From Candidatus Altimarinota bacterium (GTDB taxonomy: Bacteria > Patescibacteriota > Gracilibacteria > BD1-5 > UBA6164), in contig JAHDGX010000007.1 of NCBI GenBank assembly GCA_020631575.1, forward strand, positions 1 to 28,856: a DNA stretch of 28,856 nt, written 5' to 3'. The translations under genes and the position numbers were made by a program. The notes below the pieces were generated by a model that was given only the letters and a program-made list of their open reading frames with translations, was not told where the DNA came from and made no database searches. Within the stretch, counting starts at the first letter, position 1. The number at the start of each line of letters is the position of its first letter. Of this stretch, positions 8,793-19,189 are shown piece after piece.

Positions 8793-11690
8793 ATGTCCGC
8801 ACCTTTTGATCCATCCAAACTCAATCTTGATATCAATTCTGATGAAAGTGAAGATAAAGTCCCTTACGAAAAGCAAGAACCTATCATCAATAATGATATT
8901 CTTGCAGATACAACCGTTCCCTCTCAAGAGCAGGTTCAAGAAACTAAGCAAGAAGATACTCCAGCAGTACCTACAGAAAGTGTTACTCAGGAAGAGAAAG
9001 ATCCTCTTCTTAAAAAACCTGTAGATCAAAACTCTCAGCAAATAGATGTTCTGAGTGTAGAACAGAAGACGCAAGATACTCAAAAAGAAGACGCAAGTCC
9101 TGAAGCAATCTCTACTGAAGCATGAACTGCAAATGAGCAAGAAAAACCACAAAAAATTATAGATATTAACCTAGCTTCTCTTGAAGACATCATCACGCTT
9201 ATCGATGAGAAAAGTTATGACTACGCTATTATTGAACCTGAAGACTCAAGCGTTAAAGTCAGCTTTAAACAAGATAATATCGATAGAGATGTTAAATATA
9301 TTAAGTTCCCTGTCTATACGAATATTCTCTTTAAGACGAAACAGTCTACAAATCTCACGGTAGAAGATACTGGAAGTCCTCAAGAATGAAAGGGTAGTAT
9401 CAAAATTTGAGCTAAAACTTTTAAACTCGCTTCAAAAACGGCTCCAGGACAAAATGGAGAAAAAATCTGGCTCAAATCAAAGCATGATACTAGCGTAAAA
9501 AACAAAAAAGAAGTAAAAAAGACTTCTCTTTCTACTATTTTTGCTTTCCTTTGAGCGATTCTCTTTGTTTCTCTCGTACTATGAAGTGCATTTATTGCGT
9601 TTATAGTGCTGAATGCAACCGAGGTAGAAGATGTACAATTTTTTGTAAATCTTGGAATAGATTTTAACCAGATTAACACTTTTATATCCCAAGTTGTTAC
9701 TCTCATATTTTCGATACTCTTATTTATCTCATGTAGCGCACTGTCTGTTGCACTGTTTAAGTTTTTTCTCACAAAAAAGGCTCTTAAAAGAAAAAAAGTA
9801 TTCTATGGGATGGTCTCTACCGTTCTCCTTATTATAACTTTTAGTGTTGGGATAGCATGGATGACGATCGATCAAAAAATCAAATCACTTCCTAACTGGC
9901 AAGAAAAAATATATGGAAACCTCAAAATTTTTGATAATGACCTCCTCATAAATGAAGATTTTGATACCCAGCAGGCTCTCTTACAAGATACTAAAGATCT
10001 TATCGGACCTATAACACTACAATTTGACCTTAAAAACTTTCAATCTTCTCAAGCAGACAAATGAATTAGCATCAATAAGTATATCTGGTCATTCTGAACA
10101 GAGAGTATAGAAACTTTCTCCCCCACTATTACGAGAGAGTTCAGAAATAAAGGAAACTATGAAACAAGGATAACTGCTATAGGAGTAGATGCACAAGGGG
10201 AAGAAGTGAGTCAGGAAATCACAAATACTCCCTCTGTAAGTATCTCACATGTCATAGAAGTTACTGAGAATCTTACAAATAACGGAGGGAAAAAACTAGA
10301 ATTTGACGCAAGAGACTTGGAAAATCTAGGAAAAGTTGAGTGGTACTTCTACGAGCCTGAAAGTGTAAAAGACAGAGAATATGTAGAGTGGACTAAAATA
10401 ACAGAAGGTTACGAATTCTTCCCAAGCAAACTCTTCTTTGAAGAAATATTTATATGAGTTGCAATTATAGATGGAAATACTATTGATCCAGAAATAAATA
10501 AAGTAATTGTAATATCTCCTGATTGAGAAAGCGATATATCATGAGAAATAGCTTTTGAGCAGTCTCTTGAAGAAGAACTAGAGTTCATATTCACCGTAAA
10601 AAATCCTTCAACAGGATTCTCAAATGGTTTCATAGAAAAATATGATTGGAGTATAGAAGATAAAACATATTCTACTTGAAATGATGTAGAGAACCTGGAA
10701 GAGTCACCAGAAGTGCCACATAGATTTGAAAGCTATGGGACAAAAGAAATTAGCGTAAAGCTCACTGATGCAACTGGAAAATCATCAACACTTACAAAGG
10801 AAATTATCATACAAAAAAAAGTAGACCTAAGATCAAATCTCATCATTAGAAGTGAAGATGGAGAAGAAATAGATGAACTCAGATACGAAGAAAAATCAAA
10901 TGAATACTACATAGATGGCCTAGGAATTCCAGCAACGCTCAAACTTGACGCAAGACTTGTTAGGCCTGTAAATATTCTCTATGCCCTTAAGGAAGTAAAA
11001 TGGGATCTAAAAAATGATGGTAATATAGATGCCACAGGAAAGGCTTATGAGTTTCCTATTCCAACAGAAGGAAACCACACTCTGGCTGTGAACTATATCT
11101 TTGAACATAGAAAAAATAAAAGTGACACTATAAATCTTACAGAATTCATATATGTAGAGTGAATTAAAAAAGAAGCAATTCTCGACCTAAAAATGGAATA
11201 TGAGAGTGATTATGCTCCCGTAAATGTACGTTTTGACGCATCAAAAAGTTTCATAAAAAATGATGATATAGTAAAATTTATATATGATTATGGGGATGGA
11301 ATAAATGAAGAGAGAGATGCTATCAATCCATGACACAAATATGATAAAGCTTGAGATTATACCGTGACGCTTACTGTTATTGGAAAAACATGAAAGACAT
11401 ATTCCCTCAGTAAGAAACTCATTCTCCTCCCTCCAGCTCAAGAAGTAAAAATATCAACAAGCCTGAAAAAAGCCCCAGTCTGACAAGGAATTGACTTCTC
11501 CTCAGCAGAAAGTGCAGGTCAAATCGTGGAGTACTTCTGGAAATTCGGAGATGGGAATATATCTACTGCAGCGAATCCAACTCATAGTTATAAAAAAGCT
11601 GGTACATATACTGTAGAACTTATAGCAGAGTTCTCAAATAAGAACTCCATTTCTGACGAGGTAGAAATCACTATTGTAGAAGCTGAATAA
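8793..11690 (+). CDS. Membrane-anchored PKD-domain surface protein, 965 aa
   Basis: PKD domains are Ig-like beta-sandwiches found in surface adhesins and extracellular enzymes. The N-terminal 240 residues are acidic, low-complexity and without a signal peptide. A Lys-rich stretch then leads into three hydrophobic segments at about 246-271, 294-322 and 339-358. The positive-inside rule (KKNKKEVKK before segment 1, KKALKRKK after segment 2) puts the N-terminus inside and the C-terminus outside. The outer 600 residues hold about five PKD-like units. The last two are clearest, at about 791-875 (DYGDG, YDKAGDYTVTLTV) and 880-965 (WKFGDG, YKKAGTYTVEL). About 16 TGA codons are read as glycine. No catalytic domain is seen. 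Both the stop codon and the downstream terminator are shared with a convergent gene. An adhesion or cell-envelope structural role is inferred, not shown. Confidence 0.82.
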
Positions 11691-11724
11691 ATAATAAAGA
11701 GCCTTTGGGCTCTTTATTATTTAT
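11687..11724. terminator. Bidirectional terminator carrying both convergent stop codons
   Basis: A perfect 17-bp stem (11687-11703 with 11708-11724) surrounds a TTTG loop. The TAA of the PKD-protein gene (11688-11690) is in the left arm. The TAA of the aldo/keto reductase gene (11723-11721) is in the right arm, so the same palindrome ends transcription and translation from both sides. Confidence 0.9.
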
Positions 11725-12593
11725 CACAGTGGAACTGCATTTGATATACTTTGTTGATTTGGAAAATTTTTACTCAAGGCTGAATGATCCTTTGAATCTA
11801 GTTTCCATCAAATTGATCATATATTTTCATCAATATTTTCAGGAGTTTTTGACATAAAAAGTGTCACTACATTTTCATGGTTCATAATCCAATTCAGCGC
11901 TAACTGAAAATGACTAACACTATATTTTTGAGAAACAGTATCTAATAAACTTTGCGCTTCAGGAATAGAAAATTCTCCGTATTCAAATGGTCTCCAGGCT
12001 ACGAGCATCACATCGTTTTGTTGACAATACTCAAGTAACCCCGATACTTCTGGCTCTCTATACATGAGATTGAAATGCACCTGATTCGCAACAATAGGAT
12101 ACTCACTATGCTTTTGAGCCTCCTGTAAGCTCTCTACTGAAAAATTAGAAACTCCAATATATCTTATGAGTCCTTCGTCAACGAGTTCATTCATAGCTCT
12201 CATTGCATCTTTGAGAGAAAATCGAGCATCTCTCCAATGAATATAATACAGATCAAGATATTCAACTCCAAGTCTATCAAGACTGTTTCTACAAGCATTT
12301 TTGATGGCTGTATATGAACAGTTATCTCATCGAACCTTTGATGAAAGAAAGAGCTCCTCTCTTGGAGTATTTTCTATTGCTCTACCAAGGAGAATTTCAC
12401 TGTATCAACCTGCATACATCTCAGCGCTATCAATACACGTCAATCACTGGGAGATTGCGTATTTGAGAGCCCTTATATCTTGCTCATCGTCATTTTCTCT
12501 ATCACGAGTAGTAGTTCCTCACATCTTCCACGTTCCCATCCCAAGCATAGGCATTTCAAAACCGTTTTTGAGTGATTTAGTTGGTACCTGCAT
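11721..12593 (-). CDS. Aldo/keto reductase, 290 aa
   Basis: Aldo/keto reductases are NADPH-dependent cytoplasmic oxidoreductases that reduce carbonyls to alcohols. The catalytic tetrad is in place: D55 and Y60 (CIDSAEMY), K86 (SSKV) and H119 (YYIHW). The signature IRYIGVSNFS and the NQVHFNL segment follow, with the fold running to the end of the protein. Length fits the family (270-320 aa). Seven TGA codons are read as glycine, the last just before TAA. The ATG lies three bases after the tyrS stop, so it is the second gene of a tyrS operon. The start fits the usual N-terminus leading into FEMPMLGMGTW. The physiological substrate is unknown; detoxification of aldehydes is a common role for the family. 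Confidence 0.9.
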
Positions 12594-12596
12594 AGT

Positions 12597-13883
12597 TTAC
12601 TTTTTTATAATCCTAAAATTCTTCTTTCATTTCTGTATAAGTAAAAACTTACCATCTACAAAGTCTCATGAAAAATCATAATGTCCATCAGTGATTTTCT
12701 CTCCATTGATAAACATTCCTCCGTTTTGAAGTGTTTGCCGAGCGCTGCTTCCCGATTGTTCCAAACCAGAATCTATAAAAAGTCCAAAGAGATTTTGATC
12801 AGTATAGTTAAGAAATCCAATCTCATCACAGAAAATATCAAATTCTTCTCCTGAAAGTGAGTTGAGAAGTTCAAGTTTATCTTCTGCCTCAAAGAGAAAA
12901 TCCGTTATCTTTTCACAAATAACTGCATCCTGTTCACCATGAATAATTTTCACGATTTCAAACGCGAGTCTTTTTTGTCATACTCTTTTTTCTGGTGCCG
13001 TATTATGTTCAGTGAGTATAGAGCTTATCTCATCTAATTCTAAGAGCGTAAGAAGCTTGAAATACCTATCAAGGTCAGCATCATCACTATTGATAAAATA
13101 TTGATATAAGTTGTATGGGCTCGTTTTATTTCGATCAAGAAAGAGAGCATTTCCTTCTGATTTCCCAAACTTTTTCCCAGTAGCGTCTGTTATAAGTGGC
13201 CAAGTAAAACAGTATGTTTCTTTTTCAGCTTTTTTACGTATAAGCTCTATCCCCGTTACAAGATTTCCCCACTGATCTTGTCATCCCATTTGTAGGTTTA
13301 CTCCATGGTACGTATGGAGATGATAATAATCAAATCATTGCAGGAGCATATATGAAAACTCCGTATATGAAATAGACTTGTCTGGATCTTCGACTCGCTT
13401 TTTTACGGTGTCTTTTGATATCATCTGATTCACCGTATGGTATTTCCCAATCTCCCTGAGAAAATCTAAATATGAAATACCATCATAAAAATCAAGATTG
13501 TTTACTACTTTATAATCAAGCTTCTTTCATGTAGATGCTTCAAGCCTTGAAATTATTTGATCATACTGAGACTTGATACACCCTACGTTATGCTCGAGAG
13601 TTTCTATATCAAGAAATTTTCTTTCACTATCCTTTCATCCTGGATCTCAGACCATTCCGGTAGCTCATCATACAAGAGCATAGTACGTGTTTCCTCTAAG
13701 CATCAGTTGAACAGCCGTCATAAAACCAATGAGATTTCATAGGTGAAGTGAATCTGCTGTTGGATCAAACCCAACATAAAATTTTTCTCCTCCTTTTTCT
13801 AGTTTTTCAAAAATAGCATCATGGGAATACTGATATAAATATCATCTCTCCTGTAAATATCATTGTAAGTTCATGTATATCAT
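12597..13883 (-). CDS. tyrS: Tyrosyl-tRNA synthetase, 428 aa
   Basis: The enzyme charges tRNA-Tyr with tyrosine using ATP (class I synthetase, cytoplasm). The bacterial TyrRS core begins with GFDPTADSLHLGN; its HLGN at residues 47-50 is the HIGH motif and its glycine is a TGA codon. The KMSKS-like motif KFGKS sits near residue 240. The C-terminal part carries an S4 RNA-binding domain (SARQTLQNGGMFINGEK). About 13 TGA codons are read as glycine, including a double one in ALVGGATG. In-frame ATGs at 13883 and 13874 are both possible starts; the upstream one follows an in-frame TAA. The aldo/keto reductase follows after three bases. tyrA in this window could supply a tyrosine precursor, but the two are not linked. 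Confidence 0.96.
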
Positions 13884-13904
13884 ATTTTATTAATATATAG
13901 CCCT

Positions 13905-13932
13905 ATTTTAGATAAAATTTGATGTATCGCAA
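13905..13932 (-). promoter_or_regulatory. Candidate tyrS promoter
   Basis: On the minus strand TTGCGA (13932-13927) and TAAAAT (13910-13905) are 16 bases apart, giving a leader of about 15 bases before the ATG at 13883. There is no room for a T-box leader. Confidence 0.45.
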
Positions 13933-13984
13933 TAATAGTTTTTATAAAAATATTATAAGCAATTGTAAAGACGGTAACTTTTTC

Positions 13985-14012
13985 TTGCCTAATTTTCGAA
14001 AAGGTCTATATT
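13985..14012 (+). promoter_or_regulatory. Candidate promoter for the winged-helix regulator
   Basis: TTGCCT (13985-13990) and TATATT (14007-14012) are 16 bases apart, with the expected transcript start near 14019, about 40 bases before the ATG at 14058. The divergent region 13884-14057 otherwise holds only the tyrS promoter. Confidence 0.5.
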
Positions 14013-14057
14013 TAAGCATGTACACATTTTTTACTCATAGATATTGGCTTCCAGCAA

Positions 14058-14660
14058 ATGAAAATGGATCTCTCAAAAATATTCTGATCAAAGTCCAGAG
14101 CAAAAGTTTTAGAAAAATTTTTCCTAGATTTTTATGCTGGTAAAAACGAAGGTTTTCATATGAGAGGGCTCTCTAGAGATCTTGACGAACAAATCAACTC
14201 AATCAAAAGAGAGCTTGATAATTTAGAAGACCTTGGAGTATTAAAATCAAAAACACAGCTCAGGAAAAAAATATTTTACGTAAACCCTAAGTTTTATCTT
14301 CTCAAAGAATTTCAAGATATCTTTCTCAAAACTTACAATCCAATTGACGCAATAAAAACATATTTTAAAACCCAGCACTTACTGGAGGTAGTGATAGTAA
14401 ATGAAAGTGTAAAACACAAACTTGTAGATGAGTGAAAAGCTATACTCGATATATTTATGATTTGAGATATAGATAGAGAAGATTTTGCAGATTTTCTCCA
14501 AGGTATCTTCTTTGATAAAAAACTAAAATTTGCTATTATATCAACAGAGGATTTCTTTAACAGACTCTCTTATTGAGATAAACTCATACATAATATCCTC
14601 AGAGAAAAAGGAAATATCTATATAAAAGATACACTCAAAGTAAAAGAGAAGCTTGATTAA
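14058..14660 (+). CDS. Winged-helix regulator with nucleotidyltransferase-like C-terminus, 200 aa
   Basis: The N-terminal 85 residues form an ArsR-like winged helix (KIFGSKSRAKVLEKFF, then a recognition region ending LDNLEDLGVLKSK), as in DNA-binding regulators. The C-terminal half, from about residue 115, resembles the small nucleotidyltransferase-like domain often fused to such winged helices, with ILDIFMIGDID in the place of the usual catalytic strand. The G-S and paired acidic residues of an active transferase are not evident, so this half is probably a ligand or protein-binding module. Four TGA codons are read as glycine. ATGs at 14058 and 14064 are alternatives. The gene is monocistronic, with its own candidate promoter, and its TAA lies within the terminator hairpin. 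Regulatory target unknown; autoregulation or control of divergent tyrS is possible. Confidence 0.7.
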
Positions 14661-14676
14661 GCTTCTCTTTTACTTT
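14637..14676. terminator. Strong terminator hairpin, convergent region
   Basis: A perfect 18-bp stem (14637-14654 with 14659-14676) encloses a GATT loop. The regulator's TAA (14658-14660) lies at the loop and right arm. The hairpin also faces the end of the convergent tsaD operon. Confidence 0.85.
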
Positions 14677-14702
14677 CACTTGTCATTAATTACTACAATC
14701 TC

Positions 14703-15707
14703 TTACCAGCCTCATACCCTTACTCATCAGATTTGATGTTCAAACATATTATACTTGATTCGATAGTATGCAAGTATACCAATCATCGCAGCATTATCCA
14801 TACAGAAAAGTTTCTTTTTCGGAGCAAAGAAGTTGTATCATTCTTCCCTAGCAAGACTTTCTATTTTCCTATTTAAATCATCATTTGCACTTACTCATCA
14901 GGCAAGTAATATCGTTTGTACTTCCTTCTGTTTTGCAGCTTGTATGAGTTTATAAGAAAGTACCTCATTGACTGCAGACTGAAACTCATAAGATATTTCT
15001 CTCTGATCATCAATTGAAAGTTCTCATCTCTTATCTACTTCTCTCTTTACAGCACTTTTGAGTCCAGAGAAACTAAAACCAAATTCAGATTTCTCAAGAA
15101 AGACCCTTGGAAAAAGATTATTTCATTTTCATATATACTCAGACGCAAGCTTTGAAATAATCGGTCCTCCCGGATATCCAAGTCACATCATCTTTGCTAC
15201 TTTATCAAAAGCTTCTCACGCTGCATCATCTTGGGTTTGGCCAATTTTTTCTTTTTCAAACATACTCTTCATGTGGTATATCTCATTATGACCTCACGAT
15301 ACTGTTAAACACACAAGTGGAAATTTAATATCTGTCTCTTGACGCTCTAAGAAGTTCGAAAAAATATGTGCTTGTATGTGGTCTATCTCCAGTACAGGTA
15401 TATTTAATGTCTGTGACAAGGTAGATGCAACGGTAATGCCCGTTAATAGTGATGGAATGAGTCCTGGGAAAGTTGTCACGGCAATATAATCTATATCTTG
15501 CAGTATGCTATTTCACTGCTGCAGCACATTGTCAAGCACATCAAAAATCACATTCGCATGTTCACGGCTCGCTACCTCTGGAACAACTCCCCCAGTCTTG
15601 TTATGTATCTTTATTTGACTTGCAGTGTTCATGGAAATCAGCACTTCATTTTCAAAAAGTGCTATACTTGTATCATCACATGATGTCTCAAATGCTAAAA
15701 TTTTCAT
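14703..15707 (-). CDS. tsaD: tRNA N6-threonylcarbamoyladenosine transferase TsaD, 334 aa
   Basis: TsaD transfers the threonylcarbamoyl group onto A37 of tRNAs that read ANN codons, working with TsaB, TsaE and the TsaC product. The Kae1/Qri7 landmarks are all present: ETSCDDTS near the N-terminus, GGVVPEVASREH, the metal-binding HIQAH, SGGHNE (second glycine TGA), AGEAFDKVAKMMGLGYPGG, AGGVSAN (both glycines consecutive TGA) and DNAAMIG. Length is exactly typical (334 aa). More than ten TGA codons are read as glycine, including two just before the terminal GGW. The ATG lies two bases after the stop of the pseudouridine synthase gene, making it the last gene of a five-gene minus-strand run. t6A formation is nearly universal and essential in most bacteria. 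Confidence 0.97.
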
Positions 15708-15709
15708 AA

Positions 15710-16714
15710 TTATTTTCTGAGTAACTGTATAAATGCTTGCATATCATCTCTAGGCTTTGCTTCTACTTTTGTTATCTTCTTTGTTATCGGATGAAAAAAA
15801 TCTATTTTCCATGCGTGAAGCATTTGCCTATTGATGTGGAAGTATTTTGAGAAATATGAATTAAGCTTTCTATCTCAATAGTTTTTGTCTCACAAAATAG
15901 GATTTCAAAGTGCTGCCATATGAACCCTAATTTGATGCATACGTCCTGTTTCAATAGTTACCTCCAAAGTAGATATTATTTGTTCTCAAAGAGGAAGTTG
16001 TACCTTGTATTCATTTATAAGTTTATAGTGTGTTATTGCCTCATGTCATGCTTCACTGATTTGCACTTTATTTTCAGATTTTGCATTTTCGATGCGTCTG
16101 AGTTTTTTAGTGATAGTTCCAGATTTTCGAGATACTTTTCACACTACTATACAAAAATATATCTTTTTAAGAGCATCATGTTTTTTAAAGTCATCACCCA
16201 ATTTAGTAAGTGCTTTTTTAGACTTTGCTACCATGATAATTCCTGAGGTCTCCCTATCTATTCTATGAATAAGTGATGGTTTAAAAGTGAGACTATCTAG
16301 GCTTCCTAGATAATAATCATGTACCTGCTCTATAAGAGAGATTTCTTCTGATTTATGATCTCACGGATGAACGTTGATACCTGAAGGTTTATTTAAGATT
16401 AAAATATCATTATCCTCAAAAACAATATCCCTCTGGGATAATTTCTGCTTTCACTCTATTCTTACTTTTTTTTGTTCTCTCTCTTGGAGCTTATCGATAT
16501 CCGTATCAGACAAAAAAATCTGTACCTGTTCCCCCTCTGTAAGCTTATAATCTTTATCTTGTTTCGTTTTCTTATTTTGTAGAGTTATTACTTTAATATT
16601 TCACTTACGTGATAATTTATAAATATAGCTTAGACTCGCATTTGGAAGAAGTTTTTTAAGAAACTTATCGAGACGCTGATCAGCGTCGTTAGATGTAATG
16701 TTGTAAGATTTCAT
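15710..16714 (-). CDS. RluA-family pseudouridine synthase with S4 domain, 334 aa
   Basis: The enzyme isomerises uridine to pseudouridine in RNA; RluC and RluD, the closest architecture, act on 23S rRNA. The N-terminal 60 residues are an S4 RNA-binding domain (RLDKFLKKLLPN). The catalytic domain has the motif HRIDRETSG near residue 152, containing the nucleophilic aspartate. LNKPSGINVHPG lies before it, and GRMHQIRVHMAALGNPILGD closes the active site. Nine TGA codons are read as glycine. The ATG overlaps the stop of the upstream pilin-like gene by one base (TAATG), and tsaD follows after two bases. Both downstream genes are RNA-modification enzymes, so the operon joins surface and translation functions. 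The exact target uridine is not known. Confidence 0.92.
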
Positions 16715-17613
16715 TACTGCAGTACTGTAAAATCAAAGGCTGAACTCGTAGTTTGCTGAGGGACATACACATCAAGAGATTTTGTAAATCCGTAAGACTT
16801 TCATCTTGATTGTATAAGTGTATTTGGGTATGGGAGAAGATCACTACTTACTAATCGATATTCTAAAAATGGGTATACCCCCCCTGATGGTGAGACGAGA
16901 GGCTTAATAACGGAAATCTTTAAAGTACAAGCATTTCATGATCAACATTCACTAGTGTAAAAGTCTGAAAAACGTGTCCCTGTATCGCTTACAGCATCTC
17001 AGAGTTCAAGTCACATATTTCCAGTTGCAAATAAATTTAAACTTACCGTTTTAGTTGCTGCTGAAATATTAATAAGATTTTTAGATGTAAGTGAATTATT
17101 TTCACTCGAGAGTTGCCAAAGTGATACATCCGAATATCATCCGGATTCTAATGAATCCAATCAACCACTTCTATCAAAATCTGGTACTCTGAGTGTAAGT
17201 GTAAGAGAATTTGTTCCTCCCCCAAAAACATTATCTCCAACAGCAAGACTAACGGGTGCTATTTGTGAAACAGTACTAAAATTGTCAACATTAGGATCAT
17301 CATATGGGCTATTTCATAGTCCAGGTGTAGGTATTTCTAAACCTCTACTTACAAAGCTATAACCATAGTCCTGGTTTCCTGTAAGTGGATCGGAATAATC
17401 TGTCCCAATACTTCATGAATAAACTCTTAAAAGGGTATCCTCTACTCAAGCATAACTCTCATAAAAGGCTTGGGAAGCATTTTCTATTCATTTTATGTTT
17501 TTCGAAAACGGAACCATATATTCAATCACATACAATCCCGTAAGACTTAATATAACAACAAGTCACATAGCGAGAACGATTGAGAATCAAGATGTATTAT
17601 TTGTTGTTTTCAT
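16714..17613 (-). CDS. Type IV pilin-like protein, atypical (lacks Glu5), 299 aa
   Basis: The N-terminus is a short leader, SG then FSIVLAMGLVVILSLTG, which resembles a class III signal cleaved by prepilin peptidase before Phe. The -1 glycine is a TGA codon. The usual Glu at mature position 5 is replaced by Leu (F-S-I-V-L), as in some PilX/GspK-like minor pilins that cap or initiate the filament. The hydrophobic helix is followed by an extracellular Ser/Gly/Thr/Asn-rich domain with short beta-type repeats and a few cysteines that could form disulfides. The ATG follows the TAA of the preceding prepilin gene directly, and the end overlaps the pseudouridine synthase ATG by one base. A minor pilin role is inferred from the leader and from the linked prepilin gene. 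Confidence 0.72.
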
Positions 17614-18789
17614 TTATCTAATATCTAAAGGGGATAATTGTATTGTAGTAGAAATATCAACACTCGGTTTTTCACCAATTATTTTTGCTTGAACTTTTAA
17701 GCTTGGAGAAATAGTATATTTCATCTGAATATATGGTGAAACGAGTATACTTGAATCACTATCTCTCCATGAGTATTCTAGGTCCTTTTTAGGGTAGACA
17801 TATAACTCAAAGTTACTAATATTCACAGAATTTGGGAATACAGGCTGCCAATAACTATCTGTTGTTGATCATGCAACTATCTCAGCACTTGCTGAATTAA
17901 AGTCAGGATGGATAATCCATGTATCTATGATACCATCTCCTTCACTTCCATCTCAGTCAGGAGCCGAAGTATGGTTGTACCCATAGTCTTTACCTTGCAG
18001 CTTCAATGTTTCTATAGTACCCTGACATGCTTCTCATTGGGGATTTTCTGGATTAGAATAATCACAAATAGCCCCAGTTGGAACAAATCATCATGTTGCC
18101 GTTTCTACCTTCCATCTAAAGTAGGTACGTTCATCTCATGCAGAATTGATAAGATATAGTTCTCAAACTTTATGAGATGAAACTAATTTTTGAAATGCAT
18201 TTGGTCCCACTCCAATAAATAAGTCATCGTCATCTCAAATTATTCCATTAATTCAATCTTCATCCCCATTATCACTATCATTATCACTGTTTCTATCAAT
18301 AAATTGTCTCCCATACTGGCCGTATCGTTGTTGATTATTTTGATAGTTTTGATTCAGTATTAAAGCATCGTTTATATTTGCTCTATTTAAACAACCGTTT
18401 GTTCCCATAGCTCATCAAGCTGGGAATGGTTGAGTATTACTTACACAATCATAAGGTATACCACCATATGTTGTATTTCCTGGTGTACCAGATCTTCAAA
18501 AATTTCAGAATCAACTTAAAAGTAAAAAGTGCCCAGATCAAAAATTAGCTTCATAACTATACCTATTCCAATACTCCTCATAATCTATTGTTCCTCCTTT
18601 TTTTATGAGCTCAAAAAGTTTTTCAGAAGCAAAATATGCTTGCTTCTCTATTTCTACTTTCTCAACAAGTTTTACTTTTGCAATTCCTACTGAGCTCAAA
18701 GCTTGAAATGCAGCCACCATAACAATAGAAACAATCAAAATCCCTACTAGGATTTCAATAAGAGAAAATCATGCTCTGCTTGTTTTCAT
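17614..18789 (-). CDS. Prepilin-type protein (type IV pilin family), 391 aa
   Basis: The N-terminus is a classic prepilin: a charged leader MKTSRAG, then FSLIEILVGILIVSIVMV, with Glu at mature position 5. Cleavage is expected after Gly7, which is a TGA codon. A long hydrophobic helix (pilin alpha-1) leads into an extracellular domain rich in Gly, Asn, Ser and Tyr. An Asp/Asn-rich loop (SDNDSDNGDEDG, then GDDDD) in the middle resembles calcium-binding loops of pilins and adhesins. At 391 residues it is long for a major pilin and suits a minor pilin or pseudopilin with an added domain. The gene follows a small membrane protein after five bases and is followed directly by a second pilin-like gene. 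Assembly ATPase and platform genes are not in this window. Confidence 0.82.
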
Positions 18790-18794
18790 TTCTT

Positions 18795-19064
18795 TTATTT
18801 TTTTAAGAATATGTGATGTAAGAGATCACCAATAAATCGTCAGATTTTATATCCACTTGGATTGTGGTAGAAGTCTTTAGGCCAATCAATAACGACATAA
18901 TTTAAAAATGAGAATATTTTCGATCTCTTATTTACCTTTTGTATGTTATTAACTCCTAAAAAAGTTTTTATGGAAAATAAAATCATAGAAATGATACTTA
19001 TCACAAGAGCACACGCATCAAAAAAAACATTGTTTATATCTTTTTCTATTTGCGTATTTTTCAC
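18795..19064 (-). CDS. Small single-pass membrane protein, 89 aa
   Basis: No family is recognised. One strongly hydrophobic segment at about residues 16-38 (ACALVISIISMILFSIKTFL) is likely a transmembrane helix; the rest is basic (K/R-rich after the helix). It begins at GTG 19064, just after a candidate promoter, and ends five bases before the prepilin gene, so it is the first gene of the pilin operon. Only one TGA codon is used. It lacks the Gly-Phe prepilin cleavage pattern, so it is not evidently a pilin. A role in pilus assembly or anchoring is an inference from position alone. Confidence 0.55.
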
Positions 19065-19080
19065 TCTAATATATTATCGA

Positions 19081-19108
19081 ATTATACTTCTTACAAGTAT
19101 AATAACAA
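19081..19108 (-). promoter_or_regulatory. Candidate promoter for the pilin operon
   Basis: On the minus strand TTGTTA (19108-19103) and a perfect TATAAT (19086-19081) are 16 bases apart. The predicted transcript start near 19074 lies only about 10 bases before the GTG at 19064, so the mRNA would be nearly leaderless. Confidence 0.55.
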
Positions 19109-19189
19109 TCTTCTGAGAGTAAATTAAAAATCCGTAGTTTCCATTGCTCTTACACGTTTTATACGTTTTTAAATATATGATCCATATAT

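Noticed and set aside
8775..9152. 125-aa minus-strand open frame, hydrophobic and Phe-rich
   Set aside because: It is the antisense of the acidic Glu/Gln/Asp-rich arm of the PKD protein; reverse complements of such codons give Phe/Leu-rich shadows.
12301..12681. 126-aa plus-strand open frame
   Set aside because: It is antisense to the N-terminal half of the aldo/keto reductase, whose catalytic residues are intact.
13919..14143. 74-aa plus-strand open frame upstream of the winged-helix gene
   Set aside because: It overlaps the regulator in another frame, covers its promoter, and has no recognisable features.
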